Assembly: GCF_029531845.1 (NCBI RefSeq)
Contig: NZ_JAMBPV010000005.1
Location: forward strand, 1 to 64,000
Origin: Staphylococcus equorum
Lineage (GTDB): Bacteria; Bacillota; Bacilli; Staphylococcales; Staphylococcaceae
Length of the DNA stretch: 64,000 bases
Direction: 5' to 3'
The notes beneath the pieces are model-generated. The model ran no database searches. It was not told the origin of the DNA and was given only the letters and a program-made list of their open reading frames with translations. The number at the start of each line of letters is the position of its first letter. The stretch's first letter is position 1. The position numbers and the translations under genes are program-made. Positions 34,656-45,088 of this stretch are shown here, one piece after another.

Positions 34656-34669
34656 ATTTATATTAATTA

Positions 34670-35287
34670 TTATTTTTTATCTGTTTCAGTATTCGAAGCT
34701 TGAGCGTTTGCTTCTGCAGTACTATCTGCTTCTGCTTTCGCTTTCATCGCTTTTTCTTCTTCAGTCAAATCATTTTCATGTAAATGATTAATATTTTCTT
34801 GAGTAACTTGTTCAGAATCAAGATCATAATTTAATAAATAATCCCAATCTTCACTTTTTAGTAAATCTAGTTGAGCCTCAACTAACATACGGAAACGTGA
34901 TCTGAATATTTTTGATTGGCGTTTCATATCTTCAGTTTGGAATGAAAGACGACGTGCTTTTTCAACTGCATCATTAACAATTCTATTAGCTTCACTTTGT
35001 GCTTTAGAAACTGTTGCTTCAGCATCTTTAGTTGCAGCTAATTTTGTTTCTTCTCCGGCTTGTTTTGCATGAATTAAAGCGTCACTTACAGATTGATGAA
35101 CATCTTTATATGACTGGATGTTTGTATCTTTATCTTCAATGACTTTCTCTAATTTTTTTTTGTCTTCTTTTAAACGTTCAATTTCGTTACTAAGTTGTTC
35201 TAAATAGTTTTCAACCTCAGTTGGTTCAAAACCAGTTTTCACGCGTGTAAAATCTTTGTTTTTTATTTCATTTGGTGTAAAAGGCAT
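34670..35287 (-). CDS. divIVA: Cell-division initiation protein DivIVA
   Basis: Curvature-sensing coiled-coil scaffold at the septum and poles. The 205-residue protein begins MPFTPNEIKNKDFTRVKTGF, with the membrane-inserting N-terminal domain, then a long coiled coil (about 25-155), and an acidic Ala/Glu-rich tail. It closes the dcw cluster upstream of ileS, as usual. Confidence 0.96.
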   Translation of the reverse strand: MPFTPNEIKNKDFTRVKTGFEPTEVENYLEQLSNEIERLKEDKKKLEKVIEDKDTNIQSYKDVHQSVSDALIHAKQAGEETKLAATKDAEATVSKAQSEANRIVNDAVEKARRLSFQTEDMKRQSKIFRSRFRMLVEAQLDLLKSEDWDYLLNYDLDSEQVTQENINHLHENDLTEEEKAMKAKAEADSTAEANAQASNTETDKK

Positions 35288-35445
35288 GCGTTATCCTCCT
35301 TCTATAATACACTATTTGAGCACTTCTTTAAATATCTGAAATAGTGCTTTATGTCTAAATTTTCTATTTTTTAATAATCATTTGTATACATTTTCATTGT
35401 TTAAAAATCTAATTTAGCTTGTTTATACATTATATAAGTATAACA

Positions 35446-36225
35446 TTATTTGAATAAAGTTTTATAAGAAATTCTTACTTTATCTTTTTTTGTTTTCCCG
35501 CCAATATCAGTAATCATTGCTCTCCCGTAACCTTGGATTGACAACAAGTCACCACTATCAAGTTGAAAATCTGTAGCGTCAATCATTGTATGATTCACCT
35601 TGACACGCTTCTTATCAATTAATTGTTTAGAAATTGTACGCGATTTGCGTATCATTTCTTTTAATATAACATCTAAGCGCAAACCACTCACAGTAGTTTC
35701 ATATGTTTGCCAATGCTCTTTTGATTGTATCATATCTTTTATAGGAATAGAATTAAGTTTAACTGTAGCACCTTTAATTCTATTTAGCTCTAACATGATA
35801 TAAGATTCCAATTGTTTTGTCAAAGTAAATTGAATTGAGTCATCTACAATGATATCTCCTAACTGCTCTCTTTCTATTCCTAAAGACATAATTGTGCCTA
35901 ATATATGTTGATGTTGTAGTGTTACAAACTTTTGAGGATAGTCTATTTCAATCAACACAATTTCAAACAGCTCTTCTTCTGGTACAAAATAATCAGGTGC
36001 TACAATAGCTCTTTTACGTTCGGCGTAAGGCCCACCAAAAAATGTAACTTCTAAATCATCATAGCTACCGACTATGACACTCATAATATATTGTCCACGT
36101 GGATCTAGAAAAGGTGTTAATATAGGCGCATACTGCTCATTTGCACGATTACACTTATCCATAAGTTGATCTATTAATTCATGCTCTTCTTTTCTAAAAT
36201 GCTGATAAATATCGATGCTAATCAC
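35446..36225 (-). CDS. ylmH: RNA-binding protein YlmH (S4 domain)
   Basis: An S4-domain RNA-binding protein that in Bacillus acts in ribosome quality control alongside RqcH. It has about 256-259 residues with the S4 domain at the C terminus (LRLDVILKEMIRKSRTISKQ). The start is uncertain. A GTG at 36225 is the nearest canonical codon but touches the GGAG. The GGAG at 36225-36228 is 8 nt from ATC at 36216, which begins IDIYQHFRKEE, close to where I recall the S. aureus protein starting. A hairpin (GAAGCACCT / AGGTGCTTTC) lies just upstream. Translation may therefore start at a non-standard ATC. Confidence 0.85.
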   Translation of the reverse strand: MISIDIYQHFRKEEHELIDQLMDKCNRANEQYAPILTPFLDPRGQYIMSVIVGSYDDLEVTFFGGPYAERKRAIVAPDYFVPEEELFEIVLIEIDYPQKFVTLQHQHILGTIMSLGIEREQLGDIIVDDSIQFTLTKQLESYIMLELNRIKGATVKLNSIPIKDMIQSKEHWQTYETTVSGLRLDVILKEMIRKSRTISKQLIDKKRVKVNHTMIDATDFQLDSGDLLSIQGYGRAMITDIGGKTKKDKVRISYKTLFK

Positions 36226-36331
36226 TCCGAATACAAGAGAAAGCACCTCGCGTCATACAACGTTAGGTGCTTCTCATTTATTTTATACATTAGTTATAAG
36301 TAAACTTAAATTCTATTTGACGTAAATTGAT

Positions 36332-36622
36332 TTAAGCTAAATTACTCAAAATTAGATTAAAAATACTTGCCAAACCTTGTCGGAATAAAACAAGTACAAT
36401 TATTGCTACAATCGATGATATATCTATCATACCAATTGGAGGAATAATTTTACGGAATTGTTCTAAAAATGGTTCATAGATTTTAGCTAAAAATTGACCG
36501 AATTTATTTTCTCGTGCATTAGGTATCCATGACATAAAGAAATAAACAATCATTCCGTAATAATAAATTTGAACCAAGAATAAAATAAAACTAAATATAT
36601 TTCCTAATAAGCCTATATCCAT
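36332..36622 (-). CDS. yggT: YggT-family membrane protein
   Basis: A 96-residue protein with two hydrophobic hairpins (about 5-30 and 65-92) and the family motif FMSWIPNARENKFGQFLAKI...PFLEQFRKIIPP between them. It is conserved in dcw clusters between sepF and ylmH, and the family has been linked to osmotic tolerance and division. Its exact role here is not known. Confidence 0.88.
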   Translation of the reverse strand: MDIGLLGNIFSFILFLVQIYYYGMIVYFFMSWIPNARENKFGQFLAKIYEPFLEQFRKIIPPIGMIDISSIVAIIVLVLFRQGLASIFNLILSNLA

Positions 36623-36634
36623 TTATTTTTACCT

Positions 36635-37240
36635 CTATTCACCTTGGTATTCCATATTTTCTATGTGATCCGTAATACTACCAGCCACTTCAATATTATC
36701 TGGCGTACATAAGAATATATCTGATCCTACGCGTTGAATGTCTCCACCAATTGCATAAACTGTACCACTTAAAAAGTCGATAATACGTTTAGCAGAAACT
36801 TTATCAATACGTTGTAAATTAACTAAAGTTGCGCGACGATTTTTGAGTTCATCTGCGATATCTTGAGTATCTGAAAAAACACGTGGTTCAAATAAACACA
36901 TTTTAGAACTTTCTTCTGTAAAACCGAATTGATCTTGTTCTTGATTATTCATATTCACAACGTTCCTTGTATTATTTTTTGATGAAGTGTTATTCATTTG
37001 ATACTTCCTTTCACCTGAGGATTGCTGTAATCTTGATGACTGCTTTTTGGGAACGGATTGTATGGATCTTTGTCGTTCTGTATTTTCGTTATTTTTATGT
37101 TCATTGAAATTCGTTTGAGACTGCGCTTGTTGCTTGTTTTGTTGTCTATCTTGTTCTTGTTCTGGTGCTTCTAATTCGTCATCTTCTTCTTCAACCACGA
37201 AAAATCCACTAAATAAATCTTTTAAAGCCACGGGGCTCAC
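36635..37240 (-). CDS. sepF: Cell division protein SepF
   Basis: Membrane anchor and bundler of FtsZ, partly redundant with FtsA. The 201-residue protein has an N-terminal amphipathic helix ([16 protein letters not shown]), a long Gln/Asn-rich linker and a C-terminal SepF domain (about 105-195) with [18 protein letters not shown]. The start is a GTG whose last bases form GTGA with the ylmE stop. A second GTG three codons later has slightly better spacing, but homology favours the first. Confidence 0.93.
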   Translation of the reverse strand: MSPVALKDLFSGFFVVEEEDDELEAPEQEQDRQQNKQQAQSQTNFNEHKNNENTERQRSIQSVPKKQSSRLQQSSGERKYQMNNTSSKNNTRNVVNMNNQEQDQFGFTEESSKMCLFEPRVFSDTQDIADELKNRRATLVNLQRIDKVSAKRIIDFLSGTVYAIGGDIQRVGSDIFLCTPDNIEVAGSITDHIENMEYQGE

Positions 37241-37911
37241 TCCTCTTTTCCTACAAGTTTAGTCCCAATTCTCACAAATGACGCACCTTCTTCAGCAGCT
37301 AGATGGAAATCATTACTCATTCCCATTGATAACTCAGTACACGGTGCATAATTTAAATTGAGCGCTTTAATCTCATCTCTTTTATTCTTTAATGATTGAA
37401 ACAAGTTTTTTATATATGACTCATCATCAGTTAATGGAGCCATAGTCATAAGACCAACTACTTCTAAATTTTCATATTGTTCCAATGTTTCAATAAAAGT
37501 ATTCACATCTTTCAACGCAACACCTTGTTTAGATTCTTCACCTGAAACATTTACTTGAACAAAACACTTTATTTTGTGTTCCGCTCTTTTATTTATTTCT
37601 TTTGCTAATTTAAGACGATCTAATGCATGAAAGTAATCAATTTCGTTGATTACTTCTTTTACCTTTCTTGTTTGTAATGAACCAATAAAGTGCATCACTA
37701 TGTCGTCAGGTAAAGCTTCTTTTTTAAGTTGAAATCCTTCTAAACGATTCTCACCAAAATGTCTAATTCCCGCATTATAAGCATCATTAGCTCGGTCTAT
37801 TGTAACATACTTTGTCACTGCAATCACGTTTGGTAACATTGAAATATTACTCTTTTCGCAGTGAGTTTTTAATTGTTCTTCAATTTGTTCTAAATTATAT
37901 TGTACGTTCAA
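37237..37911 (-). CDS. ylmE: YggS/YlmE-family PLP-binding protein
   Basis: A pyridoxal-phosphate homeostasis protein (PROSC/YggS family): a single TIM barrel without known catalytic activity. The PLP-Lys motif AVTKYVTID and FGENRLEG are visible, and the phosphate-binding [15 protein letters not shown] is near the C terminus. I prefer the TTG at 37911 ([14 protein letters not shown]), with AGAGGTG 7 nt upstream; the ATG at 37929 overlaps the ylmD stop and would lack that site. It has 224 residues. Confidence 0.88.
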   Translation of the reverse strand: MNVQYNLEQIEEQLKTHCEKSNISMLPNVIAVTKYVTIDRANDAYNAGIRHFGENRLEGFQLKKEALPDDIVMHFIGSLQTRKVKEVINEIDYFHALDRLKLAKEINKRAEHKIKCFVQVNVSGEESKQGVALKDVNTFIETLEQYENLEVVGLMTMAPLTDDESYIKNLFQSLKNKRDEIKALNLNYAPCTELSMGMSNDFHLAAEEGASFVRIGTKLVGKEE

Positions 37912-37928
37912 ATCTCTACACCTCTTCA

Positions 37929-38717
37929 TTATTGACCGATAAATGCTAACATGCGGCCAGTGTTCCCTTTCTCTACTCTATATGAGAAAAATAAGGATAA
38001 ATCTTCAGATGTCGCATAGTTAGTAATATAAATATTGTCCTTAGGAACACCTGCATTTTCAAGTAATAAAGCATTTGCTCGTTTTAAATCAATCCCATGT
38101 CTGTCATTGGCTCTTGTCTCAATGTATTCGTTCATGTCTATCGGTAATGATTCGAATTTTGATTTAATATCATCATTAATTTCATAAGTTGTAGAAGTCG
38201 CAGGTCCAATAACGATATTCAAATCATTTAAATTAAAATCGATATCGCGGATGACTTCGTTCACAATTTGACCGACAGTACCTCTCCAACCAGCATGTGC
38301 CAAACCGATATAATGATGTTTTTCACTATAAAAATATATAGGTACACAGTCCGCATAGCACATAGTAAGTAGAATATCAGATTCATACGTATATAATGCA
38401 TCTACACCATGTAAAGCATCTGTTAGAATATCAATATTTGTACCTTTGTCTTTGGCTGTCACCTCTACAACTTTATTTTCATGCGTTTGTATAGGAAATA
38501 CCCACTGTTCTCTCGGGTATTGAATTACAGCTGCAAGATCCTCTTGGTGTTGTGTAACGTGCTGTGAGTTATCATTAATATATCTAGCCATATTAAAAGC
38601 TTGTTCGGGATAGGGACTTAAACCATCTTCTCTTGTTGTTATACCCAATTTCACATTATTTAAATGACTATCCTCATATTTCAATATATGACTATCTTTA
38701 ATAAATTTATCATGCAT
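37929..38717 (-). CDS. ylmD: Multicopper polyphenol oxidase-family protein YlmD (PgeF/YfiH)
   Basis: A DUF152/YfiH-family zinc enzyme, recently linked to purine nucleoside phosphorolysis and peptidoglycan editing in other bacteria. It is 262 residues long. The catalytic Cys-His features are visible: [26 protein letters not shown] and the terminal [13 protein letters not shown]. It stands between ftsZ and ylmE as in other staphylococci and is the first gene of its sub-operon. Confidence 0.9.
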   Translation of the reverse strand: MHDKFIKDSHILKYEDSHLNNVKLGITTREDGLSPYPEQAFNMARYINDNSQHVTQHQEDLAAVIQYPREQWVFPIQTHENKVVEVTAKDKGTNIDILTDALHGVDALYTYESDILLTMCYADCVPIYFYSEKHHYIGLAHAGWRGTVGQIVNEVIRDIDFNLNDLNIVIGPATSTTYEINDDIKSKFESLPIDMNEYIETRANDRHGIDLKRANALLLENAGVPKDNIYITNYATSEDLSLFFSYRVEKGNTGRMLAFIGQ

Positions 38718-38848
38718 ACTATGACCTCCATTAATTAAAACTGTAATTCCTCGCTATGACTTCAAATAGGAGACCCGTGACAATAATTTATTCTATAATC
38801 TTAGACAAATATATTATTAAGTAATGTTCATACATAGCAATAAAATTC

Positions 38849-38881
38849 AAAAAAGTCATCAGATCTTTGGATCTGATGACA
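38849..38881 (-). terminator. Terminator of ftsZ
   Basis: Minus strand: GTCATCAGATC-CAAA-GATCTGATGAC, then TTTTTT. It is a perfect 11-bp stem placed between ftsZ and ylmD, so the dcw transcript is at least partly ended here. Confidence 0.88.
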
Positions 38882-38949
38882 TCATTGTATTTATTATTGA
38901 CTACTTTAAGCTTTAAGCCTTATGTATACAAGGCGAGCTAGTTTGAAAA

Positions 38950-40122
38950 TTAACGTCTAGTTCTTCTTGAACGTCTTTCTTCTCTATTTCTAATAAAGCT
39001 TGGAATGTCATCTTCATTTGTAGTATGACTTCTGCCTTCACTAGCACTTTCTGATGGTTGAGAAGTATTTGCTGTATTTGATGCAAATGAATCTTCTTTT
39101 GAACTATTACTGCTTGTGGCACTCGTACCGAAACCAGTATTTGAAGCTTTACGTGCTTGCGATGAAGGTTTATCTTCAAATCCAGTAGCGATCACTGTAA
39201 CTACAATTTCATCTTGTAATTCTGGATTAATTACAGTACCGAAAATCATATTTACATCTTCGTCTGCTGCATCTTGTACAATGTCAGCTGATTCTTGTGC
39301 TTCGAAAAGTGATAATGACTCTCCACCAGTAATATTCATAAGTACACCCTGTGCACCAACGATTGAAGTTTCTAATAATGGTGACGAAATCGCCTTTTTA
39401 GCCGCTTCTACTGCGCGGTTTTCGCCAGAAGAAACACCAATACCCATTAATGCTGAACCTTGGTTAGACATGATTGTTTTCACGTCTGCAAAGTCAAGGT
39501 TTACTTCACCAGATACTGCGATTAAATCAGATATACCTTGAACACCTTGACGTAATACGTTATCTGCTTCTTTAAATGCTTCCATCATTGGTGTTGATTT
39601 ATCAACGATATCCAATAATCTGTCATTAGGAATAACAATTAATGTATCTACAGCTGCTTTCATTGATTCTACACCAGCTGCTGCTTGTGTTTGACGCTTA
39701 CGACCTTCAAAACCAAATGGACGTGTAACGACACCAACTGTTAACGCTCCCATTTCTTTAGCAATTTTTGCTACGACTGGTGCAGCACCAGTACCAGTAC
39801 CGCCACCCATACCAGCAGTTACGAATACCATATCTGCGCCTTGGATAGCATCTTCGATCTGTTCACGGGACTCTTCTGCAGCTTTTTTACCAATGTCTGG
39901 GTTCGCTCCAGCGCCTAGACCACGTGTTAATTTTTCACCAATTTGGATTTTAGCTTCAGCTTTAGACAGGTTTAAAGCTTGTCCATCCGTATTGATTGAA
40001 ATAAATTCAACATTATTCATACCATGGTCAATCATACGGTTTACAGCGTTGTTACCGCCGCCCCCTACACCGATGACTTTCAACGTCGCTAAATGATTAA
40101 ATCCTTGTTCAAATTCTAACAT
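38950..40122 (-). CDS. ftsZ: Cell division GTPase FtsZ
   Basis: Tubulin-like GTPase forming the Z ring. The 390-residue protein has the nucleotide motifs [12 protein letters not shown] and the tubulin signature [12 protein letters not shown]. The T7 synergy-loop NLDFADV is also visible. A Ser/Thr/Asn-rich linker (about 315-370) leads to the conserved C-terminal peptide [20 protein letters not shown], which binds FtsA, SepF and EzrA. It follows ftsA by 29 bp. Confidence 0.98.
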   Translation of the reverse strand: MLEFEQGFNHLATLKVIGVGGGGNNAVNRMIDHGMNNVEFISINTDGQALNLSKAEAKIQIGEKLTRGLGAGANPDIGKKAAEESREQIEDAIQGADMVFVTAGMGGGTGTGAAPVVAKIAKEMGALTVGVVTRPFGFEGRKRQTQAAAGVESMKAAVDTLIVIPNDRLLDIVDKSTPMMEAFKEADNVLRQGVQGISDLIAVSGEVNLDFADVKTIMSNQGSALMGIGVSSGENRAVEAAKKAISSPLLETSIVGAQGVLMNITGGESLSLFEAQESADIVQDAADEDVNMIFGTVINPELQDEIVVTVIATGFEDKPSSQARKASNTGFGTSATSSNSSKEDSFASNTANTSQPSESASEGRSHTTNEDDIPSFIRNREERRSRRTRR

Positions 40123-40151
40123 TTATATTTCCTCCTAGTTTTAATGGCCAA

Positions 40152-41582
<1,431 letters not shown>

Positions 41583-41663
41583 TTATTCAAGTTCACACTA
41601 TTAACAGTTTACAATACGTTTTGATGCTTGTGAACTATAAACACGTGTATTTGTCGAAATTTT

Positions 41664-42551
41664 TTAATTATTTTTGTCTGATTCTTTATTTATTTTGTTT
41701 AATGCACTTTGTAACTCGTCTTTTGCAACATCTGTTTCTGTTGTTTGTTCGTCTACATTTTTATCACTTGCTGATCTTGTTTCATTGCCACCACTATAAG
41801 GAATAAATGATGCACCTACTGATAAATCAATGTATCCCGACTTTTTCAATTCGCCTGATTCATCGCGTTCTAACGATTGTGACATTTGTGGATAATATTT
41901 CATTTTGTTAGCAATCGTATTTAGATTACCAAGAATTTGAATATCATCAGATGTGAATAATTTAATTTGATTTTGTAAATTTTCTTGAGGGTCATACTTA
42001 ATTTCTGCAATCATACCTCTCACGTTTGCCGGCATTTTTGCAAGTTCATTAACGATTTTTTCTTTTTCCTCTTTTTCAAATCCTTCTAAAATAGGTCCAT
42101 CATCCGTTGCATTGCCATCATAGTTTTCTAATTCTGTACCATTTTCTAAAATAGGCACATAATCATCTTTCTTTTTCGTCATTCCAATAATTTGATTTTC
42201 AGTGACTTCAACCGTTAATGTGTTAGGCATTTGTTTCGTGATTTTCGCGCTTTTTATCAACTTATTGTCTTTTAATTTATCCATCGCTTTTGAAGTGCTA
42301 TATGTGTACATTCTGGAGTTGTCTTTAACATCAATTGCTTTATTGATTGCACCTTTAGACACATTATCATTGCCTTTTATTTCCACACTACTTATCTTAC
42401 TTAAAGGCGTGAACATATATATAAGAATCAAAATGATAATAAATAACAATACACCAAATACTGAATATTGAATTTGCTTTTGTCGTTTTCGACGTCTTGC
42501 TCGTTTTTCTTTTAAGTATTCAGAGTCAAATTCACTTACTTTATTAGTCAT
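41664..42551 (-). CDS. divIB: Cell division protein DivIB/FtsQ
   Basis: Bitopic divisome protein acting with FtsL and DivIC. The 295-residue protein has a short basic cytoplasmic N terminus, one transmembrane helix at about 30-52, a POTRA domain (about 53-125: ISSVEIKGNDNVSKGAI) and a beta domain, then a disordered acidic C-terminal tail. It is shorter than S. aureus DivIB (about 440 residues), mainly through the N-terminal extension, and nearer the Bacillus size. Confidence 0.92.
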   Translation of the reverse strand: MTNKVSEFDSEYLKEKRARRRKRQKQIQYSVFGVLLFIIILILIYMFTPLSKISSVEIKGNDNVSKGAINKAIDVKDNSRMYTYSTSKAMDKLKDNKLIKSAKITKQMPNTLTVEVTENQIIGMTKKKDDYVPILENGTELENYDGNATDDGPILEGFEKEEKEKIVNELAKMPANVRGMIAEIKYDPQENLQNQIKLFTSDDIQILGNLNTIANKMKYYPQMSQSLERDESGELKKSGYIDLSVGASFIPYSGGNETRSASDKNVDEQTTETDVAKDELQSALNKINKESDKNN

Positions 42552-42566
42552 TCATTTTCACACCCT

Positions 42567-43916
42567 TTAAAAAGAAGGTAAGTGCGCTTGGAAACTTTTA
42601 ATAAATTTATTTCCACGCTCTTCAAAAGTATTGTATTGATCCCAACTTGCACAGGCTGGAGATAAAAGTACAACGTCATTTGGTTCTATAGCGTCTTGTA
42701 TTTTATCAACTGCATCTTGAACGTCAGTCGCCGTTATTACGTATTTTCCCTGGCTTTCACCTAGCTTCACAAATTTACTTTGCGTTTCTCCAAATGCGAC
42801 CATCACCTTGACGTTTTTCATATACGGAATAAGTTCGTCAAAATCGTTACCACGATCTAAACCACCACATAACCAAATAATTGATTGATCAAATGAATTT
42901 AATGCAAATTGTGTCGCGAGTGTGTTGGTTGCTTTTGAATCATTGTAATATTTATTCGTTTTGTTTGAACCCACATATTGTAATCTATGTTCAATACCAG
43001 AGAATGTTGTAAGACTATCAATGATTGCTCTTACTGATATGCCAGCTAAAAGTGCAGCTAAAGTCGCTGCAAGTATATTTTCTAAATTATGTTCACCAGG
43101 CAATACTAAATCGTCTTTATGAATAATTCTAAATCCTTTGAACACGATAAAGCCATCTTTCACATAAATACCATCAACTTCTTGTTGCGTAGAAAAATAA
43201 TATGTTTTGGCACTTAATGATTCCGACTCAATTAAATGACGTTGGTGATAATTACATATTAAATAATCGTCGTCTGTTTGATTTTTATAAATTTCTTTTT
43301 TAGCATTTTGGTAGTTCTCTAATGATTCATGATAATCGAGATGTGCCGAATATATATTTGTAATAATAGCAATATGTGGCTTGTATCGATCTATACCAAG
43401 TAGTTGGAATGAAGATAATTCCGTAACTAAATAATCACTTGCTGTGACCTCCTGAGCTACTTTAGAAGCAACATATCCAATATTCCCTGATACTTTACCT
43501 GTTACTCTACTTTTTTGAAACATATCACCGATTAATGACGTTACAGTAGTTTTGCCGTTTGTACCAGTGACACCTATGATAGGTGCTTCTGATATCAAAT
43601 AACTCAATTCAACTTCTGTTAAGATTTTCAACCCTTTCTCTACCGCTGCTTCAAGCAAAGGTACAGTATAGGGTATCCCCGGGTTTTTAACTATAATAGG
43701 GTTACTATCAAGTAATGACAATGGATGTTCTCCACCGATAACTTTAATCCCCCTATTTTCCAAATCTTTAGCATGAGAGTCTTGGCTTAAATCTTTGCCA
43801 TCATTAACTATGACATTGGCGCCCAACTTGTTTAACAACTTCGCTGCTTCATAACCACTTTTCGCTAAACCAATTACTAATACATTTTTATTTTCTAATC
43901 CTGTATATTTCAGCAA
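42567..43916 (-). CDS. murD: UDP-N-acetylmuramoylalanine-D-glutamate ligase MurD
   Basis: Adds D-Glu to UDP-MurNAc-L-Ala in the cytoplasm. Of its 449 residues, ATP-binding [11 protein letters not shown] lies near residue 115, the metal and substrate residues HLDYHES are at about 210, and the C-terminal domain shows [17 protein letters not shown]. It starts 1 nt after mraY and feeds lipid I synthesis. Confidence 0.97.
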   Translation of the reverse strand: MLKYTGLENKNVLVIGLAKSGYEAAKLLNKLGANVIVNDGKDLSQDSHAKDLENRGIKVIGGEHPLSLLDSNPIIVKNPGIPYTVPLLEAAVEKGLKILTEVELSYLISEAPIIGVTGTNGKTTVTSLIGDMFQKSRVTGKVSGNIGYVASKVAQEVTASDYLVTELSSFQLLGIDRYKPHIAIITNIYSAHLDYHESLENYQNAKKEIYKNQTDDDYLICNYHQRHLIESESLSAKTYYFSTQQEVDGIYVKDGFIVFKGFRIIHKDDLVLPGEHNLENILAATLAALLAGISVRAIIDSLTTFSGIEHRLQYVGSNKTNKYYNDSKATNTLATQFALNSFDQSIIWLCGGLDRGNDFDELIPYMKNVKVMVAFGETQSKFVKLGESQGKYVITATDVQDAVDKIQDAIEPNDVVLLSPACASWDQYNTFEERGNKFIKSFQAHLPSF

Positions 43917-43917
43917 T

Positions 43918-44883
43918 TTAATTCACTCCAATCCATAGGCCGATAAGTCCTGAAATCAAGCCTACTGTCCAAAATACCGTAACAACTTTCTTCTCATTCC
44001 AACCAACTAATTCGAAATGGTGATGTAACGGTGACATTTTGAAAATGCGTTTCCCTGTTAATTTAAAAGATGTAACCTGAATAATTACTGATAAAGTTTC
44101 TGCAACAAACACGAAACCAATAAATATTAGTGATAATTCTTGGTTTAACATAATTGAAATTGTGGCAAAAATACCACCTAACGCCAAGCTACCTGTATCT
44201 CCCATAAACACTTTTGCTGGGTTTAAATTAAATGGTAAGAACCCTACTAATGCAAAAATCATAATAATACAGAATAAACCGATAGACGTAGCGCCTTGGA
44301 AATAAGCCATAATTGCATACATAACAAATCCAATTATAGATAAACCTGTTGCTAATCCATCCAAACCATCTGTTAAATTCACCGCGTTAGAGAAACCTAC
44401 TTGCCAAAACACAATAAATATTACATATGCAATAGATAGTGGTATTTCAGTATTCGTAAATGGAATATGTATTCCTGTTGAAAAATCAGTTAAATTAAAC
44501 GCTTGGCTCAAAATGAAGAAGATGACTGCTATCGCAATCTGTGCTAAGAATTTTTGTTTACTTGTTAACCCTTCATTGTTCTTTTTCACGACAATGATGT
44601 AATCATCTATAAAACCGATCAAGCCAAACCCTATTGTTACAAATAATAGTAAAATAATTGGATTAGGGTTTTCCATAAAAATAATAGCAAGTATCGAAGT
44701 TATAATGATACTAATCAGGAAAGTAAGTCCACCCATTGTAGGTGTACCTGTTTTTTTCATATGACTTTGTGGGCCTTCCTCCCTGATACTCTGCCCAAAT
44801 TTCATTCGTTTTAATGTTGGTATCAATACTGGGACTAATATAAAAGTGATTAAAAGTGCAATGATTGCGAGTAAATAAACCAT
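43918..44883 (-). CDS. mraY: Phospho-N-acetylmuramoyl-pentapeptide transferase MraY
   Basis: Polytopic membrane enzyme making lipid I. It has 321 residues and about 10 transmembrane helices. The diagnostic motifs are [31 protein letters not shown] carrying the DD pair, [35 protein letters not shown] and the [10 protein letters not shown] loop. A 205-bp gap with a hairpin separates it from pbp1. Confidence 0.97.
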   Translation of the reverse strand: MVYLLAIIALLITFILVPVLIPTLKRMKFGQSIREEGPQSHMKKTGTPTMGGLTFLISIIITSILAIIFMENPNPIILLLFVTIGFGLIGFIDDYIIVVKKNNEGLTSKQKFLAQIAIAVIFFILSQAFNLTDFSTGIHIPFTNTEIPLSIAYVIFIVFWQVGFSNAVNLTDGLDGLATGLSIIGFVMYAIMAYFQGATSIGLFCIIMIFALVGFLPFNLNPAKVFMGDTGSLALGGIFATISIMLNQELSLIFIGFVFVAETLSVIIQVTSFKLTGKRIFKMSPLHHHFELVGWNEKKVVTVFWTVGLISGLIGLWIGVN

Positions 44884-44951
44884 ATTATGCTCCTTTATAT
44901 ATTTAATTGGATTATTTCTTAGTGCTAAGTGGCAACAGTATGTATAGAGGT

Positions 44952-45018
44952 AAGTAGCTTCATCAGTTATTTAGTTAACGTCATTATTACTAAATACTGA
45001 CAAGCTACTATTTGTGAA
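44952..45018 (-). terminator. Long inverted repeat between pbp1 and mraY
   Basis: AGTAGCTT...CAGTTATTTAGT pairs with ACTAAATACTG...AAGCTACT around a loop of about 14 nt. No strong U-run follows on either strand, so it may be a partial terminator, an RNA-processing site or an mRNA-stability element within the dcw operon. Confidence 0.5.
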
Positions 45019-45088
45019 TACCTCATAATCATGAAACAAACATTCTAACATGCTTTAAAATTGAAACCAGAAATTGTAGTAAATAATT

